DNA of 64,000 nt from Pseudalkalibacillus berkeleyi (GCF_021608225.1 NZ_JAKIJS010000001.1:1178001-1242000); one strand, 5' to 3'. Counted from the first letter of the stretch, positions 35,664 to 44,673 are shown. Notes: generated by a model not told the origin, from the sequence alone. Numbers and translations: made by a program.

Positions 35664-36401
35664 ATGATTGAAAAAGTAGAAAAAGCTGTACAAGAAAGAT
35701 GGGTTCCTTCATTTAAATACGAGAGAAACGAAACGAGTGTGTTTACTCGGTTAAATAAACCTCTTGAACAATCCAAAGGAGTAATCATAACAACTGGTGG
35801 CGTTTATGTTAAAGGCCAGCCTCCGTTTCAAGATCATTACGGCTTGGGTGACCCTTCTTACCGAGAAATCAAGCACGACGTTAGCTATGATCAACTTTCT
35901 ATAGCCCATGAGCATTATGATCACACGAAGGCTAATGAAGATCGAAATGTTGTTTTCCCTTTAGAGATTTTGAAGCATTTAAGTGAGGAAGGGACAATCG
36001 GTTCAATTGCAGATGTACATTATTCGTTTATGGGATATGTCCCTATCCCACATCCGTTAAAGAAGGTTACTGCAAAAGAAGTTGCAGAGAAACTACAGCT
36101 TCAACAAGTAGATTTCGCCATACTCGTTCCTTCCTGACCGATTTGTCAACAGACGGCCGGTCTGGTCGCTAGAACGATTGAAGAATACGATATTCCGACG
36201 GTTACATTAACGATGGCAAAAGAAATTGCCGAATTGGTAAAACCACCTCGTTCTTTATATTCACGATTTCCTTTCGGAAGTCCACTTGGACAACCTAAGA
36301 ATATTGAACAACAAAAGAACGTTCTTAAATCGGCGATCAATCTTTTAACTGATGTTAATGAGGCAGGAACCATAGTAGATTCAAACATTTCATACAAATA
36401 A
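35664..36401 (+). CDS. GrdB-related selenoprotein (UGA at codon 158 read as Sec)
   Basis: From ATG 35664 (site AAAGAGGTG) 157 codons are open, then TGA 36135-36137, then 87 more codons to TAA 36399-36401: 245 residues with Sec. The N-terminal half (GVYVKGQPPFQDHYGLGDPSYREI) and C-terminal half (IPTVTLTMAKEI, FPFGSPLGQP) both match the glycine/sarcosine/betaine reductase selenoprotein B family, and the TGA falls at its Sec site, VPS-U-PICQQ (UxxC). No other Grd subunits are nearby, so substrate reduction by a true glycine reductase is unlikely; a stand-alone oxidoreductase is more plausible. Confidence 0.88.
36138..36164 (+). promoter_or_regulatory. Bacterial SECIS-like hairpin for the GrdB-related selenoprotein
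   Basis: CAGAC (36150-36154) pairs with GTCTG (36160-36164) around the loop GGCCG. The loop begins 17 nt after the UGA and starts with G, both expected for a bacterial SECIS element. The stem is short, so it is weaker than the one in the glutaredoxin gene. Confidence 0.65.
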
Positions 36402-36438
36402 AGATCAAGCAAACTGAAACAACTCTTTTCAAAAATAA

Positions 36439-36493
36439 TGGTATAATTGAATTGGAGTAGCTGAAATATCAGTTACTCCTATTTCATTTTTTT
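36439..36493 (+). promoter_or_regulatory. Extended -10 promoter followed by a leader hairpin before the DUF502 gene
   Basis: TG-G-TATAAT (36439-36447) is an extended -10 element with no good -35. Starting about 6-8 nt later, GGAGTAGCTGA pairs with TCAGTTACTCC (36453-36479) and is followed by T-rich DNA directly before the GGAGGT ribosome site. It may end upstream transcripts, attenuate the DUF502 message, or protect its 5' end. Confidence 0.55.
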
Positions 36494-36503
36494 GGAGGTA
36501 ATG

Positions 36504-37112
36504 ATGAAAGCATTTGCCAAAAATTTTCTGAACGGGATTGTTACCGTTGTACCAATCATCCTTGTTATTTATGTCGTCATAAAAGTATTTGAGTTCTTGG
36601 ATAATATATTGGGCCAAGCTTTTCGCAGTGTCATGCAAGAGGATTATGTCCCTGGTATTGGACTATTAGGCTCTATTCTCTTAATAACTCTGTTAGGCTG
36701 GTTATCCAAACAATATATAAGTGGAAAAGTGGTTGAGCTCTTAGACCGCTTGCTTGATCGTATTCCGCTTGTGAAGAGTTTATATTCGATCATTAAAGAC
36801 ACATTGCAGTCTTTTGCAGGTGATAAGAAATCCTTCTCAAAAGTTGCACTTGTCTATATTCCAGGTACGAATATGAAAGCAATTGGATTTGTAACATCTG
36901 AATCAGTTGACTCAATTGCTGAACCGTTAACTGAACATATCGCAGTTTATGTTCCTCAAACATTTCAAGTAGCAGGAATGACTTTTCTTGTACCTATAGA
37001 AGATGTAGAAATCTTAGATATGAAAGCAGAGGATGCAATGAAGTTTGTATTATCAGGTGGAATGAGCGTGAAGCCGAACCATTTAAAAGGTGAGGGGAAA
37101 GAAAATGCTTAA
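36504..37112 (+). CDS. DUF502 family membrane protein
   Basis: A 202-residue protein with two transmembrane helices (about residues 6-28 and 50-72) and a soluble C-terminal domain with DRIPLVKSLYSIIKDTLQSF and VYVPQTFQVAGMTFLVP, typical of DUF502. ATG 36504 is preferred over ATG 36501 because GGAGGT would be too near the latter. Function unknown; some relatives are membrane-trafficking or channel-like. Its end overlaps the mug gene by 8 bp. Confidence 0.8.
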   Translation: MKAFAKNFLNGIVTVVPIILVIYVVIKVFEFLDNILGQAFRSVMQEDYVPGIGLLGSILLITLLGWLSKQYISGKVVELLDRLLDRIPLVKSLYSIIKDTLQSFAGDKKSFSKVALVYIPGTNMKAIGFVTSESVDSIAEPLTEHIAVYVPQTFQVAGMTFLVPIEDVEILDMKAEDAMKFVLSGGMSVKPNHLKGEGKENA

Positions 37113-37626
37113 CCCTGTTCCTGATTTATTAGATAAAAATTTGAGGGTAATTTTCGTAGGATTTAATCCGAGTATTCGTTCTAGTGAAACTGGACATAAC
37201 TACGCGAATCCTACCAATCGATTTTGGAAAATTCTTTATCAATCTGGTTTGACAGAGAGGTTATTTAAAGCCCATGAGGGAGAGCAGTTGATGGATGAAT
37301 ATCGATATGGCTTTACAAATATTGTGTCTAGACCAACGAAAGAAGCTGCAGACATAACGAAGGAAGAATATGAACACGGGAAAATCCAGTTGTTACAGAA
37401 AATAGAAGCTTACAGTCCCAGTGTTGTCTGTTTTGTAGGGAAGGGAGTTTATAAGCAATTTAGCGGTAGAAGAGAGGTTCAATGGGGTTTTCAAGATCAA
37501 ACGGTTAGTGATCGAGCGGAAGAATTCGTCGCTCCATCTTCTAGTGGATTAGTAAGGATGAAATTAGATGAAGTGGTTAGCATATATGAACAACTTTCAA
37601 CATTGTTGCAAACCCGCTCAAAATAA
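37105..37626 (+). CDS. mug: G/U mismatch-specific DNA glycosylase (Mug)
   Basis: A 173-residue member of the uracil-DNA glycosylase superfamily, family 2. The active-site motif is FVGFNPSIRSSETGHNYANPTNRFW, with the catalytic Asn in GFNPS, and the C-terminal motif is APSSSGLVRM. Mug removes U or thymine-like bases from G mispairs. It starts at ATG 37105 inside the DUF502 gene, behind GAGGGGAAAG, so the two are coupled. Confidence 0.85.
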   Translation: MLNPVPDLLDKNLRVIFVGFNPSIRSSETGHNYANPTNRFWKILYQSGLTERLFKAHEGEQLMDEYRYGFTNIVSRPTKEAADITKEEYEHGKIQLLQKIEAYSPSVVCFVGKGVYKQFSGRREVQWGFQDQTVSDRAEEFVAPSSSGLVRMKLDEVVSIYEQLSTLLQTRSK

Positions 37627-37696
37627 ATGAACAAAGAAGTTTACCAACAGTTCAGAAAGGATACAGTATAGTAACATACTGTTGGAGGCGTATACT

Positions 37697-38026
37697 ATGG
37701 CAAGGGAATTTGATCAAGATATTATTGATATTTGCAAAGAATGTCGAGATCGTTGTGCAGAGTGGCTAGAAGTAAACAATATTCAAACATCCGAACAAGT
37801 AAAAGATGATTGTAGCAGATTGATACTTGAATGCTATGATATATGTGCATACACTGTTATAACGCTTGAAAGAGAAACGCCCTTTTCTAAAGAGATTTGT
37901 CAACTTTGCGAGTTAATTTGTGAAGCTTGTGGCAATGAATGCAATACAGGTAAAGATTCATCTATCAATAGCGTAGCTGAAATTTGTTACGAAACTGCAG
38001 AACGATGTCGCCAAAGACTTTATTAA
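37697..38026 (+). CDS. Cys-rich four-helix-bundle protein (Csp/DUF326 type)
   Basis: A 109-residue protein with Cys pairs along helices: DICKECRDRCAEW, DDCSRLILECYDICAY, EICQLCELICEACGNEC and EICYETAERCRQR. The pattern matches the copper storage/ferredoxin-like four-helix proteins (YhjQ/Csp). Copper binding is likely but untested. ATG 37697 follows TTGGAGGCG. It stands alone with its own terminator. Confidence 0.75.
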   Translation: MAREFDQDIIDICKECRDRCAEWLEVNNIQTSEQVKDDCSRLILECYDICAYTVITLERETPFSKEICQLCELICEACGNECNTGKDSSINSVAEICYETAERCRQRLY

Positions 38027-38030
38027 ATCA

Positions 38031-38060
38031 AGGACCGGTAGAGTAAAGCTGGTCCTTTTT
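38031..38060 (+). terminator. Terminator after the four-helix protein
   Basis: AGGACC pairs with GGTCCT, with extra G/T pairs inside, followed by TTTTTAATTTTT. Confidence 0.7.
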
Positions 38061-38091
38061 AATTTTTAGATTAATTATCTTAATTTACTGA

Positions 38092-38125
38092 AACGCTCGG
38101 AGGCTATAATGAGTCTCCGAGCGTT
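38092..38125. terminator. Strong hairpin downstream of the YjfB-like gene
   Basis: AACGCTCGGAG pairs perfectly with CTCCGAGCGTT. It lies 5 bp past the minus-strand stop codon; the T-run on either side is weak. Confidence 0.6.
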
Positions 38126-38129
38126 CTTG

Positions 38130-38315
38130 TTACACTTTAATATCAACTTTGTGACCTGCTGTAGGGTGCTGAAGCTGTTGTTGCCCTTCTTGGAAGTCTT
38201 TTAGCATCACTGTGCTTTGTGCAGCCTGTTTAGCCAAATTACCATCCAATAAATTCATATTCAATGTGTGACGTAGTTGTGATAAGTTGTTCGCCATAAT
38301 TGAAGATAACTCCAT
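38130..38315 (-). CDS. YjfB family protein
   Basis: A 61-residue protein that ends HPTAGHKVDIKV, the YjfB_motility signature (HP-x-G-x-x-x-DIKV), and has an amphipathic helix with many Gln before it. B. subtilis yjfB is SigD-dependent and of unknown role. GAGGAGGTG lies about 14 nt before ATG 38315, which is a loose fit; an ATG 18 bp further in (MANNLSQ) is an alternative. Confidence 0.7.
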   Translation of the reverse strand: MELSSIMANNLSQLRHTLNMNLLDGNLAKQAAQSTVMLKDFQEGQQQLQHPTAGHKVDIKV

Positions 38316-38368
38316 ACCTTTCGTCTACACCTCCTCAACTAATTCTAGTATCGGTAAGGTTTAAACGA

Positions 38369-39736
38369 TTATGAAGTTTCATCAACCCATCTAGAAATGT
38401 GTTTCTTTTGGAGTACACGCAATCTGAAATAAAGGGTAACCGCAGCACAAGTTAATCCTGAGCTTAAACCAACCCAGTATCCAAATGGTCCTAGATCAGT
38501 ATGGATTGAAAGCATATATCCAAGAGGCAAACCTACGACCCAATAAGAGACCAACGCCATGACTAGTGTAATGTTCACATCTTTATAACCTCTCAGAGCT
38601 CCTTGTATGGGAGCAGCAATAGCATCAGAAAGCTGGAAGAATATCGCATAAATTAAGAAATGACCAGTCAGCTGAAGGACCGCTTGATCGTTCGTATATA
38701 ACCCAGCGATTTGTTCATTAAACAGATAAAGTAAGATTGCGGATACTAGTGCAAATAGAACGGCAATGACAATTCCCAACTGACTATACTGTTTAGCATC
38801 TTTAGCTCGTTTAGCACCAACTTCAAATCCGACAGCTATCGTTAAAGCCATAGAGACACTCAAAGGTGCCATATATAAAAGTGAAGCAAAGTTAATTGCA
38901 GCTTGGTGAGAAGCAATTGTTACTGTATCATAACTGCTCATTAATAACGTGACCGCCGCAAATATGCTTACTTCAAAAAATATGGACAGACCAATTGGAA
39001 CGCCAATTTTCATTATTTCTTTCCACTTACTAAATGAAATACGATAAAAAGTATGGAATACACGGTAAATGGAAAACGGCTGAATTCTATGAACAAAAAA
39101 GACAATAATCAAGAATATAAACCAGTAAGTAATAGCTGATGCATATCCCGCTCCAACTCCCCCAAGTTTCGGAAAACCAAATTTCCCGAAAATTAGCAAG
39201 TAGTTAAATAAAACGTTTATTGGTAACGAAAGAAGCGTGATGAACATCGTCGTTTTCGTTTCACCTAGTGCATCAATAAAACTCCGTAATGCAGTATAAA
39301 CAAATAGCGGTAGGATACCAATAGACAATCCGATCAAATAATGTTTCGCCACATGAGAAACATGATCCGTCAAATTCATCCCATTTAATATGGGGTGTAT
39401 GATGAATATACCAAGAATAACGACTAGAATAGAAAGGAATATTGACAAATACACGCCTTGTAAGACCGAATAGGAAACACGGTTTCCCTCTTTTGCTCCA
39501 ATTAATTGCGCTACAATCGGTGTTAATGCCATCAATATTCCAGTTAAGCCTGTAAAGACTGGAACCCATAGACTTGAACCGATAGCAACACCTGCAAGAT
39601 CTGATGCTCCGGCTCGTCCACTCATTACGGTATCGAAGAAATTCATAGCTAAGAGACCAACTTGAGTGATAAGAATCGGTAATAAGATGATCATGAATTG
39701 TTTCATTTTTTCTGAAATTGAATTAGTTTTATACAT
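38369..39736 (-). CDS. MATE family multidrug efflux protein (NorM-like)
   Basis: A 455-residue membrane protein with twelve hydrophobic segments in two similar halves, standard for MATE exporters. Early residues MNFFDTVMSGRAGASDLAGVAIG and the middle GVPIGLSIFFE match the family. It uses Na+ or H+ to expel cationic drugs or metabolites. It is divergent from the CurA-like reductase gene. RBS: TAGAGGTATAT. Confidence 0.87.
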   Translation of the reverse strand: MYKTNSISEKMKQFMIILLPILITQVGLLAMNFFDTVMSGRAGASDLAGVAIGSSLWVPVFTGLTGILMALTPIVAQLIGAKEGNRVSYSVLQGVYLSIFLSILVVILGIFIIHPILNGMNLTDHVSHVAKHYLIGLSIGILPLFVYTALRSFIDALGETKTTMFITLLSLPINVLFNYLLIFGKFGFPKLGGVGAGYASAITYWFIFLIIVFFVHRIQPFSIYRVFHTFYRISFSKWKEIMKIGVPIGLSIFFEVSIFAAVTLLMSSYDTVTIASHQAAINFASLLYMAPLSVSMALTIAVGFEVGAKRAKDAKQYSQLGIVIAVLFALVSAILLYLFNEQIAGLYTNDQAVLQLTGHFLIYAIFFQLSDAIAAPIQGALRGYKDVNITLVMALVSYWVVGLPLGYMLSIHTDLGPFGYWVGLSSGLTCAAVTLYFRLRVLQKKHISRWVDETS

Positions 39737-39880
39737 GATATATACCTCTATTTCTACAAATACAATCGGTAACTAAGTGATTATATCATATATAAATCTG
39801 ATTAATGTGTAAGCATTCTATTTCCTTTCTTAAGATAAGAAATTTATAATGATAAACAAGTTGAAAGGTGGAATGATTAT

Positions 39881-40894
39881 ATGAATACAAAACAAATCCG
39901 CTTAAAAGAGCGTCCTGTTGGTATGCCAACTTACGAAACATTCGATTGGACTAATAATGAGGTGAGTGAGCCATCAGAAGGTGAGGTATTACTTAAATCA
40001 ATTTATATTTCGGTTGATCCTTACATGAGAGGTCGTATGAACGATCAGAAATCATATGTAGAGCCTTATCGTGTAGGTGAAGTCATATCGGGTGGGGTGA
40101 TCGCTGAAGTAGTAAAGTCTAATAGTGCTGAGTATGTACCTGGTGATCTTGTAATAGGTAATCTCGGATGGCAAACCTATCAAATTGCTAATGAAGATCA
40201 TTTACGAAAAATTGATCCTAAACAAGCTCCTATTTCAACTCATCTGGGCGTTATTGGGATGCCAGGTATGACCGCTTATTTTGGGTTGTTAGATATCGGT
40301 AAACCTGAGTCTGGTGAAACTGTAGTTGTCTCCGGTGCAGCTGGTGCTGTCGGAACCGTTGTTGGACAAATCGCAAAAATTGCTGGAGCAAGAGTAGTAG
40401 GAATTGCCGGTACAGATGAAAAAATTAAATATTTAAAAGAAGAACTTCACTTCGATGAAGTCATTAATTATAAATCAGATCAATATTTTGAAGCATTAAG
40501 AGAAGCGTGTCCAAAAGGCGTCGACGTTTATTATGATAATGTTGGTGGGGAAGTATCTGATGCCGTTTTACGTCTAATCAATAAAGGTGCTAGAATCCCA
40601 ATTTGTGGACAAATCTCATTGTACAACCTAGAAAAACCGGACTATGGCATGAGAGTACAGCCCAACTTACTTGTAAATAGTGCATTAATGAAAGGATTTA
40701 TCGTTTCAGATTACGGAGCTCATTTTGAAGAAGCGATAAAGGATCTATCCAATTGGTTACAAGAAGGTAAGCTCAAATATAAAGAAACGATTGTAGAAGG
40801 CTTTGAGAACATACCTGAAGCATTTATTGGATTGTTTAAAGGTGAAAATATTGGTAAATACATCGTAAAAGTCGCAGATCCAGAGCATAATTAA
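39881..40894 (+). CDS. NADP-dependent oxidoreductase (CurA/YfmJ-like, leukotriene B4 dehydrogenase family)
   Basis: A 337-residue medium-chain reductase without the structural zinc. Visible are SVDPYMRGRMND, the NADP-binding VVSGAAGAVGTVVGQIAKIAGARVVG, YYDNVGGEVSD and a C-terminal GENIGKYIVKV. YfmJ and E. coli CurA are close relatives that reduce alkenals or curcumin double bonds. RBS: AAAGGTGG. A strong terminator follows. Confidence 0.87.
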   Translation: MNTKQIRLKERPVGMPTYETFDWTNNEVSEPSEGEVLLKSIYISVDPYMRGRMNDQKSYVEPYRVGEVISGGVIAEVVKSNSAEYVPGDLVIGNLGWQTYQIANEDHLRKIDPKQAPISTHLGVIGMPGMTAYFGLLDIGKPESGETVVVSGAAGAVGTVVGQIAKIAGARVVGIAGTDEKIKYLKEELHFDEVINYKSDQYFEALREACPKGVDVYYDNVGGEVSDAVLRLINKGARIPICGQISLYNLEKPDYGMRVQPNLLVNSALMKGFIVSDYGAHFEEAIKDLSNWLQEGKLKYKETIVEGFENIPEAFIGLFKGENIGKYIVKVADPEHN

Positions 40895-40905
40895 AAGACA
40901 CAATG

Positions 40906-40950
40906 AAGCCGATTTAAAGGGATTCCCTATTAAATCGGCTTATTATCTTT
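40906..40950 (+). terminator. Terminator after the CurA-like gene
   Basis: AAGCCGATTTAA (40906-40917) pairs perfectly with TTAAATCGGCTT (40930-40941), then ATTATCTTT. Confidence 0.85.
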
Positions 40951-41043
40951 AAGGTTTAAACCCTAATGATTGATTACGCACATTTCAATTTATTTATTAT
41001 TTGATAGAATAGATGTAGTTCAATTCAAAAAGGAGACCCAATC

Positions 41044-41664
41044 ATGGACATCAATACGATTCTCTACTTTATTTTTGCATCGATCCTTCTCACAATTACG
41101 CCAGGACCTGATTTTATGTTTGTCTTCGCGCAAAGTGTATCTCATGGTAAGAAAGCAGGTATTGCTACTGGATTAGGATTGTGCACAGGTTTAATCGGTC
41201 ATACATTCGCAGCGGCGGTTGGAATATCTGCAATCATCTATCAATCAAGTCTAGCATTTACTTTAATAAAAATCGTAGGCGCAATTTATTTACTATATTT
41301 AGCCATTCAAGCATTTCGTGAAAATTCACAACCAGAAACAAAAGAGGTAAAGCAGTACAGTTTAAGTGCATTGTATCGGAAGGGTATTTTGATGAATATA
41401 TTGAATCCTAAAGTATCGATATTTTTCTTAGCCTTTCTACCACAATTTGTGAGTATGAAGCAAGGTTCCATTCCAATGCAAATGACTATTCTCGGGGTTC
41501 TTTTCATTATTCAAGCATTACTCATTTTTGTTGTGTTATCAATATCAGCAGGTTCAGTCGGAGAGAGACTTTGGGGGAATCAAACTGTAGTTAAATGGAT
41601 CAACCGAATGAAAGGTTCAGTATTTGCTTTTTTCTCAATACGGTTATTATTTGAACAAAAATAA
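41044..41664 (+). CDS. LysE/RhtB family amino acid exporter
   Basis: A 206-residue membrane protein with six hydrophobic segments. The N-terminal signature TPGPDFMFVFAQSVSHGKKAGIATGLG (split by a helix turn) and NPKVSIFFLAFLPQF are typical of RhtB/LysE. It probably exports an amino acid or a derivative. RBS AAAAGGAGACC precedes the ATG. The following 190 bp to the methyltransferase gene hold no feature I can support. Confidence 0.85.
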   Translation: MDINTILYFIFASILLTITPGPDFMFVFAQSVSHGKKAGIATGLGLCTGLIGHTFAAAVGISAIIYQSSLAFTLIKIVGAIYLLYLAIQAFRENSQPETKEVKQYSLSALYRKGILMNILNPKVSIFFLAFLPQFVSMKQGSIPMQMTILGVLFIIQALLIFVVLSISAGSVGERLWGNQTVVKWINRMKGSVFAFFSIRLLFEQK

Positions 41665-41858
41665 TACATCATAATTGTGATTGTCTCAGGATCAAATCTA
41701 CATAATCCCTAAAAGGGAACAAAATTTAAGTTACCAATAGAATATTATGTCTACTATGCTTTATTCGCCTTAATCAACCAAATGTTGACTATAGTCCGCA
41801 ATGTTTTCGAGCTTGTTATGACACATGTTGAGGCAAAATGTCTACAGGAGTGTGAATG

Positions 41859-42578
41859 ATGGACAAATCAATTTCATATGAAGCCTATCAAGAAATGGCC
41901 GATTATTATGCAAGATACATAGATCATAAACCATTTAATGCTTATTATGAACGCCCAGGAACTTTATCGTTACTGCCGGATGTTGAGAACAAGAAAGTGC
42001 TTGATGCTGGTTGTGGTGCAGGATATTATACTGAGTGGTTAATCTCGAATGGTGCTCAAGTGACAGCTGTGGATTTTAGCGAAAATATGGTACAAAGAAC
42101 AAAGGCACGCGTAGGAAACAAAGCGGATGTAATTCATGCTGATTTAAATGAACCATTAAGCGCTATAAAATCTAAATCAAAGGATTTAATCGTTTCAGCA
42201 TTGACGTTACATTATTTAAAAGATTGGGAACAACCTATAAAAGAATTCAACCGGATTCTAAAAAATAAAGGACGATTTGTGTTTTCTGTGCATCATCCCT
42301 TTATGGATTTTACGATGTTCAATCGAGAAAATTATTTCGCAACGGAACTATTAACAGATGAATGGGAAACGAATAATGGTAAAGTAGAGGTTCAATTTTA
42401 CAGGCGACCTTTAAGCGAAGTATTTAAGCCTTTATACTTAAATGGATTTGTAATCGAGAAAGTTTTAGAACCATTGCCTACTGAGGCTTTCAGGAAAGCA
42501 GTGCCTGAGCAATACGAACGCTTAAAGAAACGGCCACAATTTCTATTTGTGCGTGCTCAAAAGACAACCAACATGTAA
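41859..42578 (+). CDS. Class I SAM-dependent methyltransferase
   Basis: A 239-residue enzyme of the methyltransf_11 type. Motif I is VLDAGCGAGYYTEWL, motif II VTAVDFSENMV, then ADLNEPL and the motif LIVSALTLHYLKDW. The substrate is not clear; the sequence resembles many Bacillus small-molecule methyltransferases. ATG 41856 or 41859 can be the start behind AGGAGTGTGA. A terminator shared with the convergent DeoR gene follows. Confidence 0.83.
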   Translation: MDKSISYEAYQEMADYYARYIDHKPFNAYYERPGTLSLLPDVENKKVLDAGCGAGYYTEWLISNGAQVTAVDFSENMVQRTKARVGNKADVIHADLNEPLSAIKSKSKDLIVSALTLHYLKDWEQPIKEFNRILKNKGRFVFSVHHPFMDFTMFNRENYFATELLTDEWETNNGKVEVQFYRRPLSEVFKPLYLNGFVIEKVLEPLPTEAFRKAVPEQYERLKKRPQFLFVRAQKTTNM

Positions 42579-42585
42579 ACAATTA

Positions 42586-42623
42586 GTTAAGAAAAGCGGA
42601 TATCTATCTACGCTTTTCTTAAC
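42586..42623. terminator. Terminator between the methyltransferase and DeoR-type genes
   Basis: GTTAAGAAAAGCG (42586-42598) pairs perfectly with CGCTTTTCTTAAC (42611-42623). It overlaps the stop codon of the DeoR-type gene. Confidence 0.8.
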
Positions 42624-43398
42624 CATTGTCTTCACCTTCCTCAGCAACAAGTAACTTAATATGTGTTTGCTTAAAGAGATCTTCATACTCTTTACCGGGG
42701 TTCTTATTCGTTATTACAGTATCCACTTCAGGTAAATTAAGACTTTTAACTAAGCTTTTCTTTCCGAATGCCTCATCATCTGCAAGAACAATCACTTGTG
42801 CGCCTCTTTGGCTCATCGTTTTATGAACCATAGCGGACTCTTCGTTCGAATATGAAATCCCTTCGTTCGTGATACCTTCTGCTCCTATAAACACTTTATC
42901 AACAAAATACTGTCTTAAATGCTCATGTATAGCTGACCCAATGAGGCAGTGATTACTTTTGTCTAAAATACCTCCTAGAACACTAATCTGTATGCCTTCA
43001 TGTTTAGAAAGAATAGACGCATGAGTTAAGGAGTTTGTAATTGCCTTTAATTGAAGTGAAGATATTACTTCACATAGATACCTGACTGTTATAGACTCAT
43101 CTAACAGTATATAGTCATTATCTCTAATAAGGGTTTGTGCACTATTCGCTATTGCTCGCATACTTCTTGAAGGTAGTTCATGCTCTTGCTCCCTTTTACT
43201 ACTAGTAACTGGGGATGACTCAAGCAGCTTAGCTCCTCCTCGCGTTCTAAGTACATCCCCTTGTTCTTCAAGCTTGACTAAATCTCTTCTAGCTGTATCT
43301 CTGGATACCTCGTATAACGCCATCAATTGTGTGACAGAAATCCTTTTGTGCTTATGTAAATATTCTTTTACTTGCAATAACCGCTCATCTTGGAACAT
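42619..43398 (-). CDS. DeoR-family transcriptional regulator
   Basis: A 259-residue regulator. The N-terminal HTH reads RISVTQLMALYEVSRDTARRDLVKLE with a following RTRGGAKL, the DeoR signature; the C-terminal sugar-phosphate sensor domain has SLTHASILSKHEG, IGAEGITNEGISYSNEE and VLADDEAFGKKS. Such proteins repress sugar or nucleoside genes and release DNA when they bind a sugar phosphate. No sugar operon is adjacent, so the target is unknown. Confidence 0.85.
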   Translation of the reverse strand: MFQDERLLQVKEYLHKHKRISVTQLMALYEVSRDTARRDLVKLEEQGDVLRTRGGAKLLESSPVTSSKREQEHELPSRSMRAIANSAQTLIRDNDYILLDESITVRYLCEVISSLQLKAITNSLTHASILSKHEGIQISVLGGILDKSNHCLIGSAIHEHLRQYFVDKVFIGAEGITNEGISYSNEESAMVHKTMSQRGAQVIVLADDEAFGKKSLVKSLNLPEVDTVITNKNPGKEYEDLFKQTHIKLLVAEEGEDNG

Positions 43399-43697
43399 AT
43401 AAACACCACATTTACCGTTTTAATACATTGTAAGGCATATAAGTGAAAATAAGCAACTACATTATGCCTTAAGATTACTTATTAGTCGCAGTGTAATAAA
43501 TACTTACTATGACTTATGATGAATTACCGAGTGTGAGTGAACTATTTGTCTCGTTGAATATGAATGATCACTAAGTGTCATCAATTTATTGTAGGATAAA
43601 GCTAAGAACTTTTGTTGTAGTAAAAATAAAGGAGTGTGCAAAATGGTTCTCGAATATTAAGTCTTACAAAAGATTTATACTAGACTGGAGGAAGGAT
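43399..43697. other. Intergenic region between the DeoR-type and GNAT genes
   Basis: This 299-bp gap lies upstream of two divergent genes. It is AT-rich. I see one possible five-codon reading frame at 43642 with a good ribosome site but nothing conserved, no clear terminator, RNA or repeat. Confidence 0.4.
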
Positions 43698-44561
43698 ATG
43701 AAATTTCAAAGAGTGACAAGTGCGGTAAAGTTTTATGAATTAGTATATCCTTACTTAATGATGGATGAAGCATTACATAATCTTCCTTTAGGATTTTTAA
43801 AGAGGTGTGCCGAGAAAGAGAAACACCAACAATTTATTAATCAACTAAATTATTTCTCATTAGTAACAAAGCAAGACTCAGAGATTGTTTTAATTTCATT
43901 GATGACTCCATCACATAGTATTGGAATATATGGGGATGTTTCCTCAGAAAATATTGAATCAGCGGTACAAATTACGATTGAAAACATTTTGGAAGAGGAG
44001 ATCGTTGTTCCAGGAGTAATCGGCCAGAATGACCTAGCTTATTTGTTTGCGAAAGAATGGATGAAAAAGACTGGCCAGTCCTTCGAAGTTGCAATGAATC
44101 AATGTATATATAAATTATCGAAAGTAAATGAACTTATTATGAGCTCAGGAACTATGCGGTTTGCAACAATGGGTGATTTAGATTTAATTTCAAGTTGGAT
44201 CCATCGGTTTTCATATGCGACTGAGGCACCTTTTACAATGGAGCAGGCTAAACAAAAAGCAGAAGATTTCATCAAAGAGGACAGTGTTGTTTTATGGATA
44301 GATGACCACCCGGTTTCAATGGCTAGAAAAGCACGAAGTACCAACAATGGCATATGTGTAAACCTCGTTTATACTCCACCAGACCATACGAGGAAAGGAT
44401 ATGCGACGAGCTGTGTGGCTGAGTTGAGCAAACATCTATTAAAAGAGGGTTACAAATTTTGCACTTTATATACTGACCTATCCAATGTTTCCTCAAACAG
44501 TATTTATAAGAAAATTGGTTATCGTCCAATCGGAAATTCTATCGTATACCACTTCAATTAA
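43698..44561 (+). CDS. GNAT family N-acetyltransferase
   Basis: A 287-residue protein. The C-terminal 140 residues form a GNAT domain: MARKARSTNNGICVNLVYTPPDHTRKGYATSCVAELSKHLL (the acetyl-CoA loop is HTRKGYATS), followed by LYTDLSNVSSNSIYKKIGYRPIG. The N-terminal half is a second, degenerate domain. ATG 43698 follows TGGAGGAAGG; the upstream in-frame extension lacks such a site. The substrate is unknown. Confidence 0.83.
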   Translation: MKFQRVTSAVKFYELVYPYLMMDEALHNLPLGFLKRCAEKEKHQQFINQLNYFSLVTKQDSEIVLISLMTPSHSIGIYGDVSSENIESAVQITIENILEEEIVVPGVIGQNDLAYLFAKEWMKKTGQSFEVAMNQCIYKLSKVNELIMSSGTMRFATMGDLDLISSWIHRFSYATEAPFTMEQAKQKAEDFIKEDSVVLWIDDHPVSMARKARSTNNGICVNLVYTPPDHTRKGYATSCVAELSKHLLKEGYKFCTLYTDLSNVSSNSIYKKIGYRPIGNSIVYHFN

Positions 44562-44673
44562 AAATTAATTGCAATTAGAAAACAGGGGATGGATGAGTTA
44601 AGTAAACAGATTAATTAACAAATTGTTTTTATTCTTATATAATGTAAGTAACTATTTAATTGGAGGAATTGTC

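Noticed and set aside
43642-43659. Five-codon frame with good ribosome site before the GNAT gene (possible leader peptide)
   Set aside because: Too short to tell from chance, with no regulated codon run and no attenuator hairpin after it.
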